A DNA stretch of 17,375 nt from Trichomonas tenax (GCA_023091735.1 JALKBU010001064.1:1-17375), one strand, 5' to 3'; positions 9,382 to 16,947 are shown, numbered from the stretch's first letter. Notes: generated by a model not told the origin, from the letters alone. Translations and numbers: made by a program.

Positions 9382-10036
9382 TTTTAAAATAAATAAATTC
9401 TTTGATTACGTAAATATCTCAATTTTTTTGAATGGAGTCCCGCTGATTGATAAGACAACCATTTATCGTCCATATCAAAAAATAATCATTCATTTTTTCT
9501 TCTTTTATTTCTCTTCCTTACGCCAAAACGTACTAATATCTGATGTTTGAATCAAAATAAACCTCACAAAATCATAAAACAATTTCTAATCGTAAATAGA
9601 TCCATTTGGCTTTGGAATCATTATATTTTCTTTAATTTTTAACAAAAGTCATCACCTACTTGCGTCAGTGTATATGAATATGATGATTATTTCTTTTAGA
9701 ATATTTTTTCTTTCTCACAAAATATCAATAAATGTCAGGAAAAAAATTCGTTACCAAGGTGTAAACTTCACAAAATATAAAATTTGAAAATGCAGAATTA
9801 TGATTTGTAGGATATACATTCATTACTCCTCCATGGTGTTGCGTGCCTAAAGTCGTCATGAAAAAGTGACACAAAAATTCAGTATCTGACATGTAAACAT
9901 ATATATTTGACAAATAAATATTTACTTGGCATGTGATTATAAATGATTATTGGAAGAATGATATCCTATATTCGTTTAAATTTACTTTGAAAAGAAAAAT
10001 TAAATGCTTGATTGGGATTGGTAGCGAAAATGCTAG
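9382..10036. other. Intergenic with scattered TGACATGTAA copies
   Basis: AT-rich, no credible gene. Near 9862-9935 there are GTGACAC, CTGACATGTAAAC, TTTGACAAATAA and TTGGCATGTGA, relatives of the array at 5555-5747 and of the GTGACA motif at the window start. Confidence 0.5.
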
Positions 10037-10136
10037 CAATCCAGTCCACAGTTCTTCCTTTCAGACTCGATCTTCGAAATAATCAGCGATTTACTCTCCA
10101 GAATGCTTCTGAAAGGAAGAATTGTGGATTGGATTG
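10037..10136 (+). ncRNA. Long hairpin 1, 29-bp stem (possible structured RNA)
   Basis: Arms 10037-10065 and 10108-10136 are 29 bases each. As DNA they differ from perfect complementarity at two places; in a plus-strand RNA both become G-U pairs, giving 29 uninterrupted pairs around a 42-base loop. The loop contains TCGATCTTCGA, itself a small hairpin. The region is visibly richer in G+C than its flanks. It could be a non-coding RNA precursor or a fold-back element; no known RNA family is recognised. Confidence 0.4.
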
Positions 10137-10177
10137 GCACAAATGCCCAAATCTTAGCAATCCTAGCACCTTGGCTA

Positions 10178-10255
10178 CTTCTCTGGCGTCTCTGATGCCG
10201 CATGCAGCTATGTCATGTGATGTAAATGCACGCAGCACCAGAGATTACAGAGAAG
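10178..10255. ncRNA. Long hairpin 2, imperfect 29-base stem
   Basis: Arms 10178-10206 and 10227-10255 pair at 23 of 29 positions plus one G-U on the plus strand, around a 20-base loop. The three A-C/C-A mismatches on plus become U-G pairs in a minus-strand transcript, so strand is undecided. It starts 41 bases after hairpin 1, and AGCAATCC occurs both at the start of hairpin 1 and between the hairpins, suggesting one composite unit. An 80-residue ORF overlaps both hairpins and has no recognisable domain. Confidence 0.35.
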
Positions 10256-10272
10256 AGCAAACACTTTGTTAA

Positions 10273-11640
10273 TCAAACTTATATCTGAAAATTAATATAG
10301 ATAGCTATTGGTACATAATTTCAACTTCCTATCATTATTCAGAATAAGACAACTAAAATATAATGAACTAATTTTGATCATTTTTCTAATTTCCGCTCAT
10401 TTTTATTTCGTAATTATTGGCATTTAAGATGAGTGTTGTATATATATATATCCCGCCGCAATTTCAATTGTTGCCGAATCAAAATTTCCGAAATTTATGA
10501 AATGCAATTACCCAGTTTCATAATACTTTAGCCACTGGTCTAAAGCAGGGGGTGTCAGGAATTTTGATTAAAGTTTGGTTGTTCGAAACAGCGCTGGTGC
10601 GTTTTTTTCCTTTTTTGAGTCACCTTTCAGTCAACAAAATTTTTAATGTCACCATTGAATAAAAATTGTGAATGTTGAATTGTGTTGTAGTGGTTTAGTT
10701 AATGCTAAAGGTTATATATGCCATTGGTTCGACTCCTGGAAAGCCTTTTTATTTTTTTTCTTTTTCTTTTTGTCGAAAAAAAAATATATTTTAAATCCCA
10801 TGAAATGCATTATATATAAGATATACATGGTATAGTGATGTCAAAAAATCCATATCCTGCTCATCTGGCAGGAAAATTATATATTGAAATTTATTATTAG
10901 TTCATTTATCATGCTATTAATTGAATATCATTTCTCCATAGTTAGTGGATATTATTTATATTATTAGTTAGAATAACACAAGTATGCTGAAAAAATTTCT
11001 CTGATGAAAACAAAAGATTTATTTTTTCATGCATTTAAGAGGTAGAAAATGAGATCCTAATAATGACTTGGATTTTATAATTATTATATAATGAATGCTA
11101 ATTGAGCAAATCGTTAAAATAGACATTTTCAATTTTTTTCATTCATTTTTGAAAAACGTTAGATTAAGGAGTATTACATAGTGAAAATGTTCCACATTAT
11201 GAAAATATTTAATTTCAAATACATCCAATGAATTACATTAAAGTTTTTACTAAGATCTGATATGATAATTTATTTATATATTGCTTTAGTAGTTATAATT
11301 AAGCAAATGATTCTTTGCATGATACTAATAACAATGAGAAAATTAAATTTACATGAATAAGCGTAATCATCATTATTTTTTGAAAATAATCAGTAAAATT
11401 TCAACGTTTTGTTGGATTTGATTGATATTCTGTGTATGGAGGTGCTAGGATTCGCCTGTATTTTGCGATTCTGCACTAAAATATAAGAAATTATTGTTTT
11501 TCGTGATTGAAGAATTTTGGACCTAAAATTGTTAACGGTATGATAATATTTTTATTACAGAAGTGGTTAGTGTATAAAATTTATTTCGAGAACTTGAAGT
11601 CAAAATTAATGATCATCGTATGAATGTTTGAGAGATGAAG
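10273..11640. other. Gene-poor AT-rich region
   Basis: No supportable gene. Contents: a TA microsatellite near 10439-10453; a small hairpin 10526-10545 (CTTTAG, 8-base loop, CTAAAG); the tRNA-like unit near 10.7 kb; and a bulged hairpin with arms GTGCTAGGATTCGC (11442-11455) and GCGATTCTGCAC (11465-11476). Confidence 0.5.
10691..10758 (+). other. Decayed tRNA-like unit: A box, B box and T-run
   Basis: TGGTTTAGTTAATG (10691-10704) fits a Pol III A box and GGTTCGACTCC (10726-10736) fits the B box exactly. Their spacing of about 21 bases is at the low end, and T-runs follow from 10746. The cloverleaf does not close: acceptor positions are unpaired and the T stem needs a 2-base bulge. So it is not a functional tRNA; a tRNA relic, SINE head or chance match are all possible. 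Confidence 0.3.
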
Positions 11641-11809
11641 AAATTACCTAATTTATGAGCTGATTTTTTGAAGTTTATTGGTACTCATGTATTGCATGGC
11701 ATGCGTTAATTCATGCGGAAAAGCCTCAGCTAGCAGTTTACATATGAGTTTGCGGTAAACAGCGTTGAACCATCCATTAAAAAATGAATCTGACAATATG
11801 ACACGTAAA

Positions 11810-11828
11810 CCCCCGCAAAGGCAGGGGG
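11810..11828. other. G/C hairpin in AT-rich DNA
   Basis: CCCCC and GGGGG enclose GC/GC with one bulged A and an AAAG loop. Outer bases ATCCA (11772-11776) and TGGAT (11831-11835) can also pair. Striking in a base-poor context, but there is no T-run or adjacent gene to assign a role. Confidence 0.35.
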
Positions 11829-12699
11829 AGTGGATAAAGTATTGTGAAACTAGGTATTTTAATGTTTTCATTCTATGCAATCCAATAACGCGAATTCTTA
11901 CAAAGTCTTCGTGCATATCATCAATGCTAAGTCATGACAATATCTTCTTACATTACATTCTTCGCTATGATAAAATGTCACTTTTCATTATTTTTAATGA
12001 AGCAGATAACCCTTTATTGTCATCTATTTCTTCCAAATTAACATTCCATTCATTCATCAATTACATTCAGAAGCATCAGTCAATCATTCTTTTAAATTTC
12101 ATCACTACAATCAATGCATTTTATATCAGAAATAATTATCTTCTTTTATGCATTTTTAGTATCTGGTCGATATCTCATCACTGCTGCTATACTGATATTA
12201 CCTATTAATTACATATTTGTTCTTTATTTCCTTTGGCAAATTTTCTTAATCTAGAATTCAGTCTGGCTATTCATATCCACAATTGCACTGCAGCTATATC
12301 CTTTCATTTACACATTCATTCTCCGGATTTATACTGGTTATTGTTTTTCAGTGTTTAAGTCATGATATAGTTATTTAGATATACAAATTGGATGTAATTA
12401 TGACATACCTTTCATGTGTTATTTGTAAATTATCTATACACATTGTAATAATTAAATTGCACAAGAATAATTTCCATATATCTGATTTCATTGCCTACAA
12501 TAGTTACAATTCTTATATTTATACCAAGCCTGTACTATGCGATAATAATACATCGATCAAATTTTTATCACAATTATCAGAATTGCTAAAATTTAACAAA
12601 TATAACATAAAATAGAATGTGTAGATGCTGCTTAATATTATATTAGTATTTGGTTAAATCAAGTATATTTTTCATAGGTAAATCTTAAATTTTCTTCTT

Positions 12700-12805
12700 T
12701 TTATAAAATTAAGAATAATATTTTCGTACATGTGAACGCCACATTGCCAATAGCTATTTTATAACGAGTAAGAAAGTTTTTAAGCTAAATTCTTAATTTT
12801 ATAAA
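12700..12805. repeat. 16-bp perfect inverted repeat, arms 74 bases apart
   Basis: TTTATAAAATTAAGAA at 12700-12715 and its exact complement at 12790-12805. The sequence is very AT-rich, so chance is possible. No coding sequence or target-site duplication is evident between or beside the arms. Confidence 0.35.
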
Positions 12806-13660
12806 TATTTCAATCTTCTTATTTTGCACGGTGTTAAGCATGTATTCATATGCAGAAACATGTGCATATTTACACCTCATTGTTTGCTTTCAATGATTTA
12901 AGTTTTATTTCGACTTATGTAACAAAATTTGTTTTTTAGTTCATGGGGTCATGAAAATTTTCCAATGTTAGGGAAGGTAGGGTATTCTAACCACTTAGCA
13001 TTTAAAATCAAGCCGGATTCGTTATTTCCATTCAAAGTCCTAATGGGAAATTTGCTCATTAATAGCTTTTACAGTTATATTGACTCTTGCAAATATATTC
13101 TAAGTTGCCTGACTCTACACAAACTTCGGAATTCAAATACGCAGTCTCAGTATTTGTCAGTTCTGATCCGACAGATATTCGTTACACATGAAAGATATGA
13201 TTCATAATTTCACAAATTCTTGATTAGAGCTTCTGCCAAATGCACAATGATTCAGAAGATGAGAATCTACACAACAGTACATACTGCAATGTTTAACCCA
13301 AATTTTTCTTCGAAAAATGAAATATCAGCCTTAAAAAAGGCTTCGGAATAGATTATATTTATGTACACCATAGATGTAAATTCAACTTAACTCTACAAAT
13401 TCAATACTTCGATTTATTATAAATAATTTATATTCTTTTGATTTTGATGTTTTTTTTATTATTGAACAAAACTATGTAGACTCAGCTAAGTTAAATGACA
13501 ACGTGAATCTAATAAATTGAAAAAAATACCATATTGAATGTAGAAAATTGAGCAAAGGTGCTGTAAATGAAAATACCAGTTCTATATCAGATGTGCAATA
13601 TGCACATAAAAAATATGTGTGGCAGACAAAGTAAATGCATGCTCAGACTTAATTTATATT

Positions 13661-14163
13661 TTAAGTGTCAAAAATCAATTGTATAGTGTCAATTATCAAA
13701 TCGGATGAAATGTGACACTCGACATATCTCAATTTGTGAAAAGTGACATCATCAAAATGTGCAATTGAGGTTTCTATAGATAGAGCATAATATGTATTCC
13801 ACAAATAATTTAAAATCACAATTTTTTTCTTTAACATAAATTTGGCTTATTATCAAATATGCAACATGATTATAATGGATTTAAAATTGTGATGTAAATA
13901 TTTTTGCTTTGATTTAAATAAATTTCATTAAAAAATCATACTAATTGTTTTTCATCGGAGAATACTGCATTTTTATTGACATCACTTCTTGGAAAAAATT
14001 GATAGCAAAAAATTAAACTCAAGATTCTGCGTATACAATATGTATCTAACATTATTATGCTATAATTATTTTGAATTACGTTCAATTTTCAAAAGGTTCA
14101 CAATTTTGCTTAAAGATTATTGAATTGCTCAGGGGCCATTGTACCCTTGGTAATATTATCTCT
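13661..14163. other. Intergenic upstream of the interrupted gene
   Basis: The first 100 bases carry AGTGTCA (twice), TGTGACACTCGACAT and AAAGTGACATC, the same motif family as at the window start. The rest is AT-rich with no gene. Confidence 0.45.
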
Positions 14164-14275
14164 AAATTGAGATTTCTTCTCAATTTTGATCTAATATTAT
14201 GGCAAACTTTATCTCAATTTTGAACAAAAAAAATCATCATATTAATTTTTCATTGTTCAAAATTGAGATAAAGTT
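14164..14275. repeat. Two inverted repeats built on TCTCAATTTTGA
   Basis: AAATTGAGA (14164-14172) and TCTCAATTT (14178-14186) form a 9-bp hairpin with a 5-base loop. A second, perfect 23-bp inverted repeat has arms 14205-14227 and 14253-14275 around a 25-base loop, containing TCTCAATTTTGAACAA and its complement. Both share the core TCTCAATTTT, also present at 14290-14296 in shortened form. They end about 130 bases before the ATG at 14403, so a binding site, cruciform or terminal repeat of a small element are all possible. Confidence 0.6.
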
Positions 14276-14398
14276 TTGAAAGATGGACTCAATTTTCAAA
14301 CAAAAAGTGAGACAGGTGTTTTATCATTAAATCCCGAATCTAGATATGTTTTTTATGATATTTCATCTCATTTATTTTGTGAGCTATTTTCACAATTT

Positions 14399-14403
14399 TC
14401 ACA
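14399..14403 (+). promoter_or_regulatory. Candidate initiator TCACA at the ATG
   Basis: TCACA fits the TCA-Y-W initiator with A+1 at 14401, giving a 2-base leader before ATG 14403 or 17 bases before ATG 14418. Further matches lie at 14368-14372 (TCATT) and 14390-14394 (TCACA). Their positions after 14346 argue against the more upstream in-frame ATG at 14346. Confidence 0.4.
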
Positions 14404-14915
14404 TGCAAACACTTAAGATGAGCGAGAACGAGTTCAGGAATAAGTACCTGAGCCGTGTCACAACCTGGAACGACTACAATAGCTACTTAGCATCCTTCAG
14501 AAAGATTGATCAATCTTTAATCACGCAAGAAAAGCACAACACAACACAAAGACTTCTTGATACTAGACTGCGTGGTATTCCTATTTCCATCTTAGTTCGC
14601 ACATTAGAGCTTACCCCTATTTATCCTAACATTTTCATTGATCTTAAACGAAATGTCTCAAGGAAAGAGCCATTATTCCATCTTGTGTTAAAGGCATACA
14701 TGGATCAGTTCAGAGATATTCTTGAAACATTTGTTTGCTCCAGAATACAAAAAGGTGTTTGTAATTTCGATCCAAACCAGAAATACCAAGAGTGTATCTC
14801 ACAGTTCCACCAAGATCACAAATACCCAATCCAGTTCCGAGAGTTGACAGATGTCTGGCGCATTGCTCAATGTGTTTACAATGATAAAGTAATCGTTGCA
14901 TTTTTTGACAATTGA
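14403..14915 (+). CDS. Protein of unknown family, 170 residues up to an in-frame TGA
   Basis: Not recognised. ATG 14403 is preferred over the in-frame 14346 because initiator-like sequences lie between them; ATG 14418 (MSENEF) is also possible. The protein is mixed helical and basic, with ITQEKHNTTQRLLDTRLRG, then GIPISILVRTLELTPIYPNIFID, then FHLVLKAYMDQFRDILETFVCSR and RELTDVWRIAQCVYNDKVIVAFFDN. No signal peptide, membrane segment or catalytic motif is apparent. Codon choice (third-position A/C preference) resembles genuine genes in the window. The frame ends at TGA (14913-14915) but stays open afterwards for 114 more codons (next entry), so this is either a truncated product, a readthrough gene or a recently broken gene. 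Confidence 0.6.
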   Translation: MQTLKMSENEFRNKYLSRVTTWNDYNSYLASFRKIDQSLITQEKHNTTQRLLDTRLRGIPISILVRTLELTPIYPNIFIDLKRNVSRKEPLFHLVLKAYMDQFRDILETFVCSRIQKGVCNFDPNQKYQECISQFHQDHKYPIQFRELTDVWRIAQCVYNDKVIVAFFDN

Positions 14916-15260
14916 AATGAGTGCGTATTCGCAAGTTTCGTACCGATCAATCTCTCCACTGTCGAAGAACCAGAAGCATCCTTCACAGGTACAGCTTACG
15001 CAGGTACAGTCGGCACTCAAACAGGCAACACACAAACAGGCTTCGAAGATAAAGGCAACACACAAACAGGCTTCGAAGATAAAGGCAACACACAAACAGG
15101 CTTCGAAGATGAAGGCAGCACACAAACTGACTCCTCAACTGGAATTAGCTCAGGCGAATACATGATGGATGAACCTAAAACTATGGATGAGGACCATACT
15201 CAACCATCATTCGACGATTTATCGAAGTGCATCGATGACCCCAACTTATTCATTCTCTAA
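14916..15260 (+). pseudogene. In-frame continuation of the preceding gene after TGA: acidic repeat tail
   Basis: In the same frame as the 170-residue ORF, 114 sense codons follow the TGA to a TAA at 15258-15260. The product starts NECVFASFVPINLSTVEE, then has GNTQTGFEDK three times, and ends with an acidic stretch (MDEPKTMDEDH) and DDLSKCIDDPNLFIL. Codons here are GAA, ACA, GGC, TTC-type, like the upstream half. An alternative frame from ATG 14917 to 15165 gives a Lys/Gln/Thr-rich peptide with poor codon structure and is probably a shadow. One nonsense change in a once-continuous gene is the simplest reading; stop-codon readthrough is the alternative. Confidence 0.55.
15024..15113 (+). repeat. 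Three 30-base in-frame tandem repeats
   Basis: Units 15024-15053, 15054-15083 and 15084-15113 are identical except for A to G at the last codon of unit three (AAA to GAA). A partial fourth unit follows (GGCAGCACACAAACT). Each encodes GNTQTGFEDK, in the frame of the interrupted gene. Near identity indicates recent expansion. Confidence 0.9.
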
Positions 15261-15382
15261 CAATTTTTACTTTTTATTAATTAATTTTATAAAATTTTGA
15301 TATTTTTTTCATAGGCATAACACATGGTTTTGTTCATTTGCACTGTAACAAAATGGAATGTCGTGATTTGATATTTTTTAAT

Positions 15383-15416
15383 AGTAGTATACACAAGGGG
15401 TCCTATACTACTTTTT
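15383..15416. other. 9-bp perfect hairpin followed by T5
   Basis: AGTAGTATA (15383-15391) and TATACTACT (15404-15412) enclose a 12-base loop rich in G and C, followed by a T-run. It lies about 125 bases after the interrupted gene and could mark an RNA 3' end, though such terminators are not known for protozoan Pol II genes. A direct repeat TAACTAATATATAGTG follows at 15418-15433, with a near copy at 15441-15458. Confidence 0.4.
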
Positions 15417-15470
15417 GTAACTAATATATAGTGGAGGTAATAACTAATATATATAGTGTGAAAAAACTAA

Positions 15471-15771
15471 GTTAATTTTTTTATTTCTGACATAAACAGC
15501 GGCCAATGCCGAATATAAAAAAGTGATAAAATAGATGAAAGAGTTATTGATGATGGCACTTTATGCCTGGAACCTTCGATACTTGGAATACCTGTTTATA
15601 TTTTAAGATTTAAAGGTAAACAATATTATAGAATGATAAATCCTGATTACATAAAGCATATATTTATTAAAGAAGATTATGAAAAACTCTAAATCAATAA
15701 TTTGTTATAAATATATTGGAAAAGATGAAAGATGTAAAAATAAAGATAAAATTTATATTTTTGGATGTTAG
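15471..15771 (+). pseudogene. Decayed coding fragment, unknown family
   Basis: Codons from 15471 run in one frame to TAA at 15690-15692, broken by TAA at 15516-15518. The stretch after that break is protein-like: DERVIDDGTLCLEPS, ILGIPVYILRFKGKQYYR, MINPDYIKHIFIKEDYEKL. A second frame, ATG 15679 to TAG 15769-15771, gives a cysteine-bearing peptide (IICYKYIGKDERCKNK then KIYIFGC), which reads as the continuation after a one-base shift. C...RCKN...C patterns occur in small zinc-binding proteins, including some of large DNA viruses, but this is only suggestive. No ATG-started frame of useful length exists, so a remnant is most likely. It lies between the interrupted gene and the TGTCACTCAT field. 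Confidence 0.4.
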
Positions 15772-15910
15772 TAGGTAAAAATAAAAATTAACTTAATTTT
15801 TTTTATTATTTAATTTTTTAATTAGGTTTGAACTCCTTTGTGGGCACGCATGGAGTAAGTAGTCTCTCACCTCCGAATCAGATTCAATCTTAACTAGAGG
15901 GTGTAAATTT
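15772..15910. other. Spacer with a small G/C-rich folded patch
   Basis: Mostly AT-rich. From 15834, ACTCC pairs with GGAGT around GTGGGCAC, and CACCTC near 15868 can pair with GAGGGTG near 15896 around GAATCAGATTC. GGTTTGAACTCC resembles a B box but no tRNA structure fits. Confidence 0.35.
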
Positions 15911-16085
15911 TCATCACTCATTGTGCGTGAAATGGTCACGATAAGTACTTAAATCTGTCACTCATAGTGCGTGCAAGTATCATTCATTCTGACTGACAAA
16001 GTATTCAATTTTGAGGAAAATGTCACTCATCTTACATGAATCTGTCACTCATTGTGAATGGGTTTGTCACTTTTGGCACTCATCG
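15911..16085 (+). repeat. Degenerate direct repeats of TGTCACTCATTGTGCGTG
   Basis: Five units: ATCACTCATTGTGCGTGAAA (from 15913), TGTCACTCATAGTGCGTGC (from 15957), TGTCACTCATCTTACATGAA (from 16021), TGTCACTCATTGTGAATGGG (from 16043) and a shortened TTGTCACTTTTGGCACTCATCG-type unit (from 16064). Units two to four share TGTCACTCAT exactly. Spacing is irregular (22-64 bases), unlike a simple satellite. The core relates to the GTGACA motif seen elsewhere in the window. Confidence 0.65.
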
Positions 16086-16104
16086 TTTACCTGAGTTAGT
16101 AATA

Positions 16105-16155
16105 AGATGTTCGCAGAATCCACGACTTCGCCGTGGCTTCTCTGAACATCTTTTT
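16105..16155 (+). other. Stable 20-bp hairpin followed by T5
   Basis: Arms 16105-16124 and 16132-16151 pair at 17 of 20 positions (AGATGTTC with GAACATCT, AGAA with TTCT, CCACG with CGTGG), around ACTTCGC. The right arm ends in T and four more T's follow. Strong structure plus T-run suggests an RNA 3' end, possibly Pol III-type, or a fold-back element end. It lies directly after the TGTCACTCAT field. Confidence 0.55.
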
Positions 16156-16383
16156 ATATTATATTTACCGACAGAGTTAGTTTTACAAGCTAGGGTCCCC
16201 CCTATATAATTAATACAATTTTGAATACTAACAACAATAACAAAATTTATAAATAATTTCCCTAATAAATAATTAATTCATAACTTAATAAATAACCTTT
16301 AAAAATAAAGCCCCTACGCTTACATTTGGGAATTAAAAAATCATAAATTTTGAAAATTATCGTTAAAAAATAATTACTAGATA
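16156..16383. other. AT-rich spacer, no feature
   Basis: No ORF, repeat or hairpin of note beyond GGGTCCCCCC near 16193-16202. Confidence 0.5.
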
Positions 16384-16456
16384 ACCAGGTAAAAAATTAA
16401 GGAAAAGAATTTTATGAAGGACTAATGAAATCATTAACGTCAAAAATAATTTTAGA
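16384..16456 (+). repeat. Direct repeat, left copy (ACCAGGTAA type)
   Basis: Starts ACCAGGTAAAAAATTAAGG and ends with AACGTCAAAAATAATTTTAG. It is similar, with gaps, to 17064-17130. It lies 3' of the small minus-strand gene. Confidence 0.5.
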
Positions 16457-16537
16457 CTAACTAACTAATGAAAGAAAGCGAAAGGATTTATGAAGTAAGA
16501 AATTTTGAAAAATAATTTTAGTGGTTATGAGATAAAT

Positions 16538-16600
16538 TTACTCGGATTTCTTCTCTTCCTCAAGCTTCTTCTTTTCTTACTCTTCTTTCTTCTTAGCTTC
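16538..16600 (-). pseudogene. In-frame continuation of the small gene past two TAA codons
   Basis: Downstream of TAA (16603-16601) the same frame reads EAKKKEE, TAA (16579-16577), EKKKLEEEKKSE, then TAA (16540-16538). Both sides of each stop are the same Lys/Glu-rich helix, so each TAA most simply replaces a GAA or AAA codon. This looks like a lost C-terminal tail. Confidence 0.5.
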
Positions 16601-16864
16601 TTATTCCTTCATTTTTTTTGCAATCCATCTCGGATTCTTTTGTCTTCCTGCAGCAAGTGCTGCCAATTGCTTTTCAGCACACTTACGTTTAGGCTTAACT
16701 GGTTTTTCTTGTGTTGCAGTGAATCCTTCATCTGTTTTCTCTTCATTCTTTTTCGTCTTTCTTGTTTTCTGTGAAGTTTTGAGTTCATGACCTTCGGTCT
16801 TGGAGCTAAACTCCTTTAATATTTCTTCCTTTAATGTCGATTTCAAAGTTTCGAAGTCTGTCAT
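16601..16864 (-). CDS. Small basic Lys/Glu-rich protein, 87 residues, unknown function
   Basis: ATG at 16864 (MTDFETLKSTLKEEILKEF); an upstream in-frame TTG at 16879 is not a likely start. A TCATT initiator sits 17 bases upstream of the ATG, typical trichomonad spacing. Residues 1-20 form an amphipathic helix, 25-55 are Lys/Thr/Glu-rich and disordered, and 56-87 are strongly basic: KPVKPKRKCAEKQLAALAAGR then QKNPRWIAKKMKE. The EKQLAALAAGR-type segment resembles basic helices I recall in small proteins of Maverick/Polinton-like and large-virus elements, but that memory is not checkable here. Cellular site is probably nuclear or nucleic-acid bound because of the charge. The frame stops at TAA but a matching Lys/Glu tail continues beyond it. 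It sits between two diverged direct repeats. Confidence 0.55.
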   Translation of the reverse strand: MTDFETLKSTLKEEILKEFSSKTEGHELKTSQKTRKTKKNEEKTDEGFTATQEKPVKPKRKCAEKQLAALAAGRQKNPRWIAKKMKE

Positions 16865-16878
16865 AGTACACACACACA

Positions 16879-16883
16879 AATGA
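16879..16883 (-). promoter_or_regulatory. Initiator TCATT for the small minus-strand gene
   Basis: On the minus strand GGGCTCATTT contains TCATT, with A+1 at 16881, 17 bases before ATG 16864. This fits the trichomonad pattern of an Inr within about 20 bases of the start codon. The 10-base AAATGAGCCC (plus strand) is duplicated exactly at 16878-16887 and 16922-16931, so a second TCATT lies 44 bases upstream. Confidence 0.5.
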
Positions 16884-16947
16884 GCCCTTTCCGCTGAACA
16901 AGCTCAGCTTCGGGCTAGGATAAATGAGCCCAACCCACTCTGTGGGT
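16883..16947. other. Promoter-proximal hairpins
   Basis: AGCCC (16883-16887) pairs with GGGCT (16912-16916) around GCTGA (16893-16897) and TCAGC (16904-16908). The same GGGCT could instead pair with AGCCC at 16927-16931. Next, ACCCAC (16933-16938) and GTGGGT (16942-16947) make a 6-bp hairpin with a 3-base loop. The patch is G/C-rich against its surroundings and lies just upstream of the small gene's start. Confidence 0.45.

Larger units (their letters stand above)
11641..13660. other. Gene-poor AT-rich region with scattered hairpins
   Basis: Frames here (for example 11798-12208 + and 12929-13207 +) lack recognisable domains and coherent codon bias, so none is called. Structures seen: GCATG/CATGC and GTTTAC/GTAAAC inverted pairs at about 11700-11762; a CCCCC/GGGGG hairpin at 11810-11828; a 16-bp inverted repeat 12700-12715/12790-12805; ATATGCA/TGCATAT at 12848-12869; and AGCCTT-AAAA-AAGGCT at 13327-13342. 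Confidence 0.45.

Noticed and set aside
10246..10262. ACAGAGAAGAGCA resembles the U6 snRNA ACAGAGA box
   Set aside because: The rest of U6 (the AGC triad region, the internal stem-loop and the terminal T-run) is absent, and the segment is the right arm of hairpin 2.
10037..10266. Double hairpin ending in ACA, like an H/ACA snoRNA
   Set aside because: No ANANNA box between hairpins, stems too long and no pseudouridylation pocket seen.
10030..10272. 80-residue ORF over the double hairpin
   Set aside because: Its sequence is largely explained by the inverted repeats; no domain or conservation evidence.
10439..10453. TATATA run as a TATA box
   Set aside because: Simple microsatellite; no gene follows, and trichomonad promoters use initiators rather than TATA boxes.
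11653..11916. Minus-strand frame containing HELTHAMQY, similar to a zinc-protease motif
   Set aside because: Frame is short, starts without a clear ATG context and lacks any other protease features; likely chance.
11798..12208. Plus-strand ORF of about 136 residues
   Set aside because: Erratic composition, no domain and no initiator; overlaps a G/C hairpin. Likely chance in AT-rich DNA.
14896..15165. Alternative frame over the tandem repeats (Lys/Gln/Thr-rich peptide)
   Set aside because: The other frame is collinear with the upstream gene, has better codon usage and reaches a natural end.
15834..15905. tRNA-like B box in a G/C patch
   Set aside because: GGTTTGAACTCC has an inserted base relative to the B box, and no acceptor or anticodon stems form.
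14403..16864. Reassigned stop codons (TAA or TGA read as sense)
   Set aside because: The intact 1554-codon gene and the nuclease, IBD and Myb genes use stops normally, so local decay is simpler.
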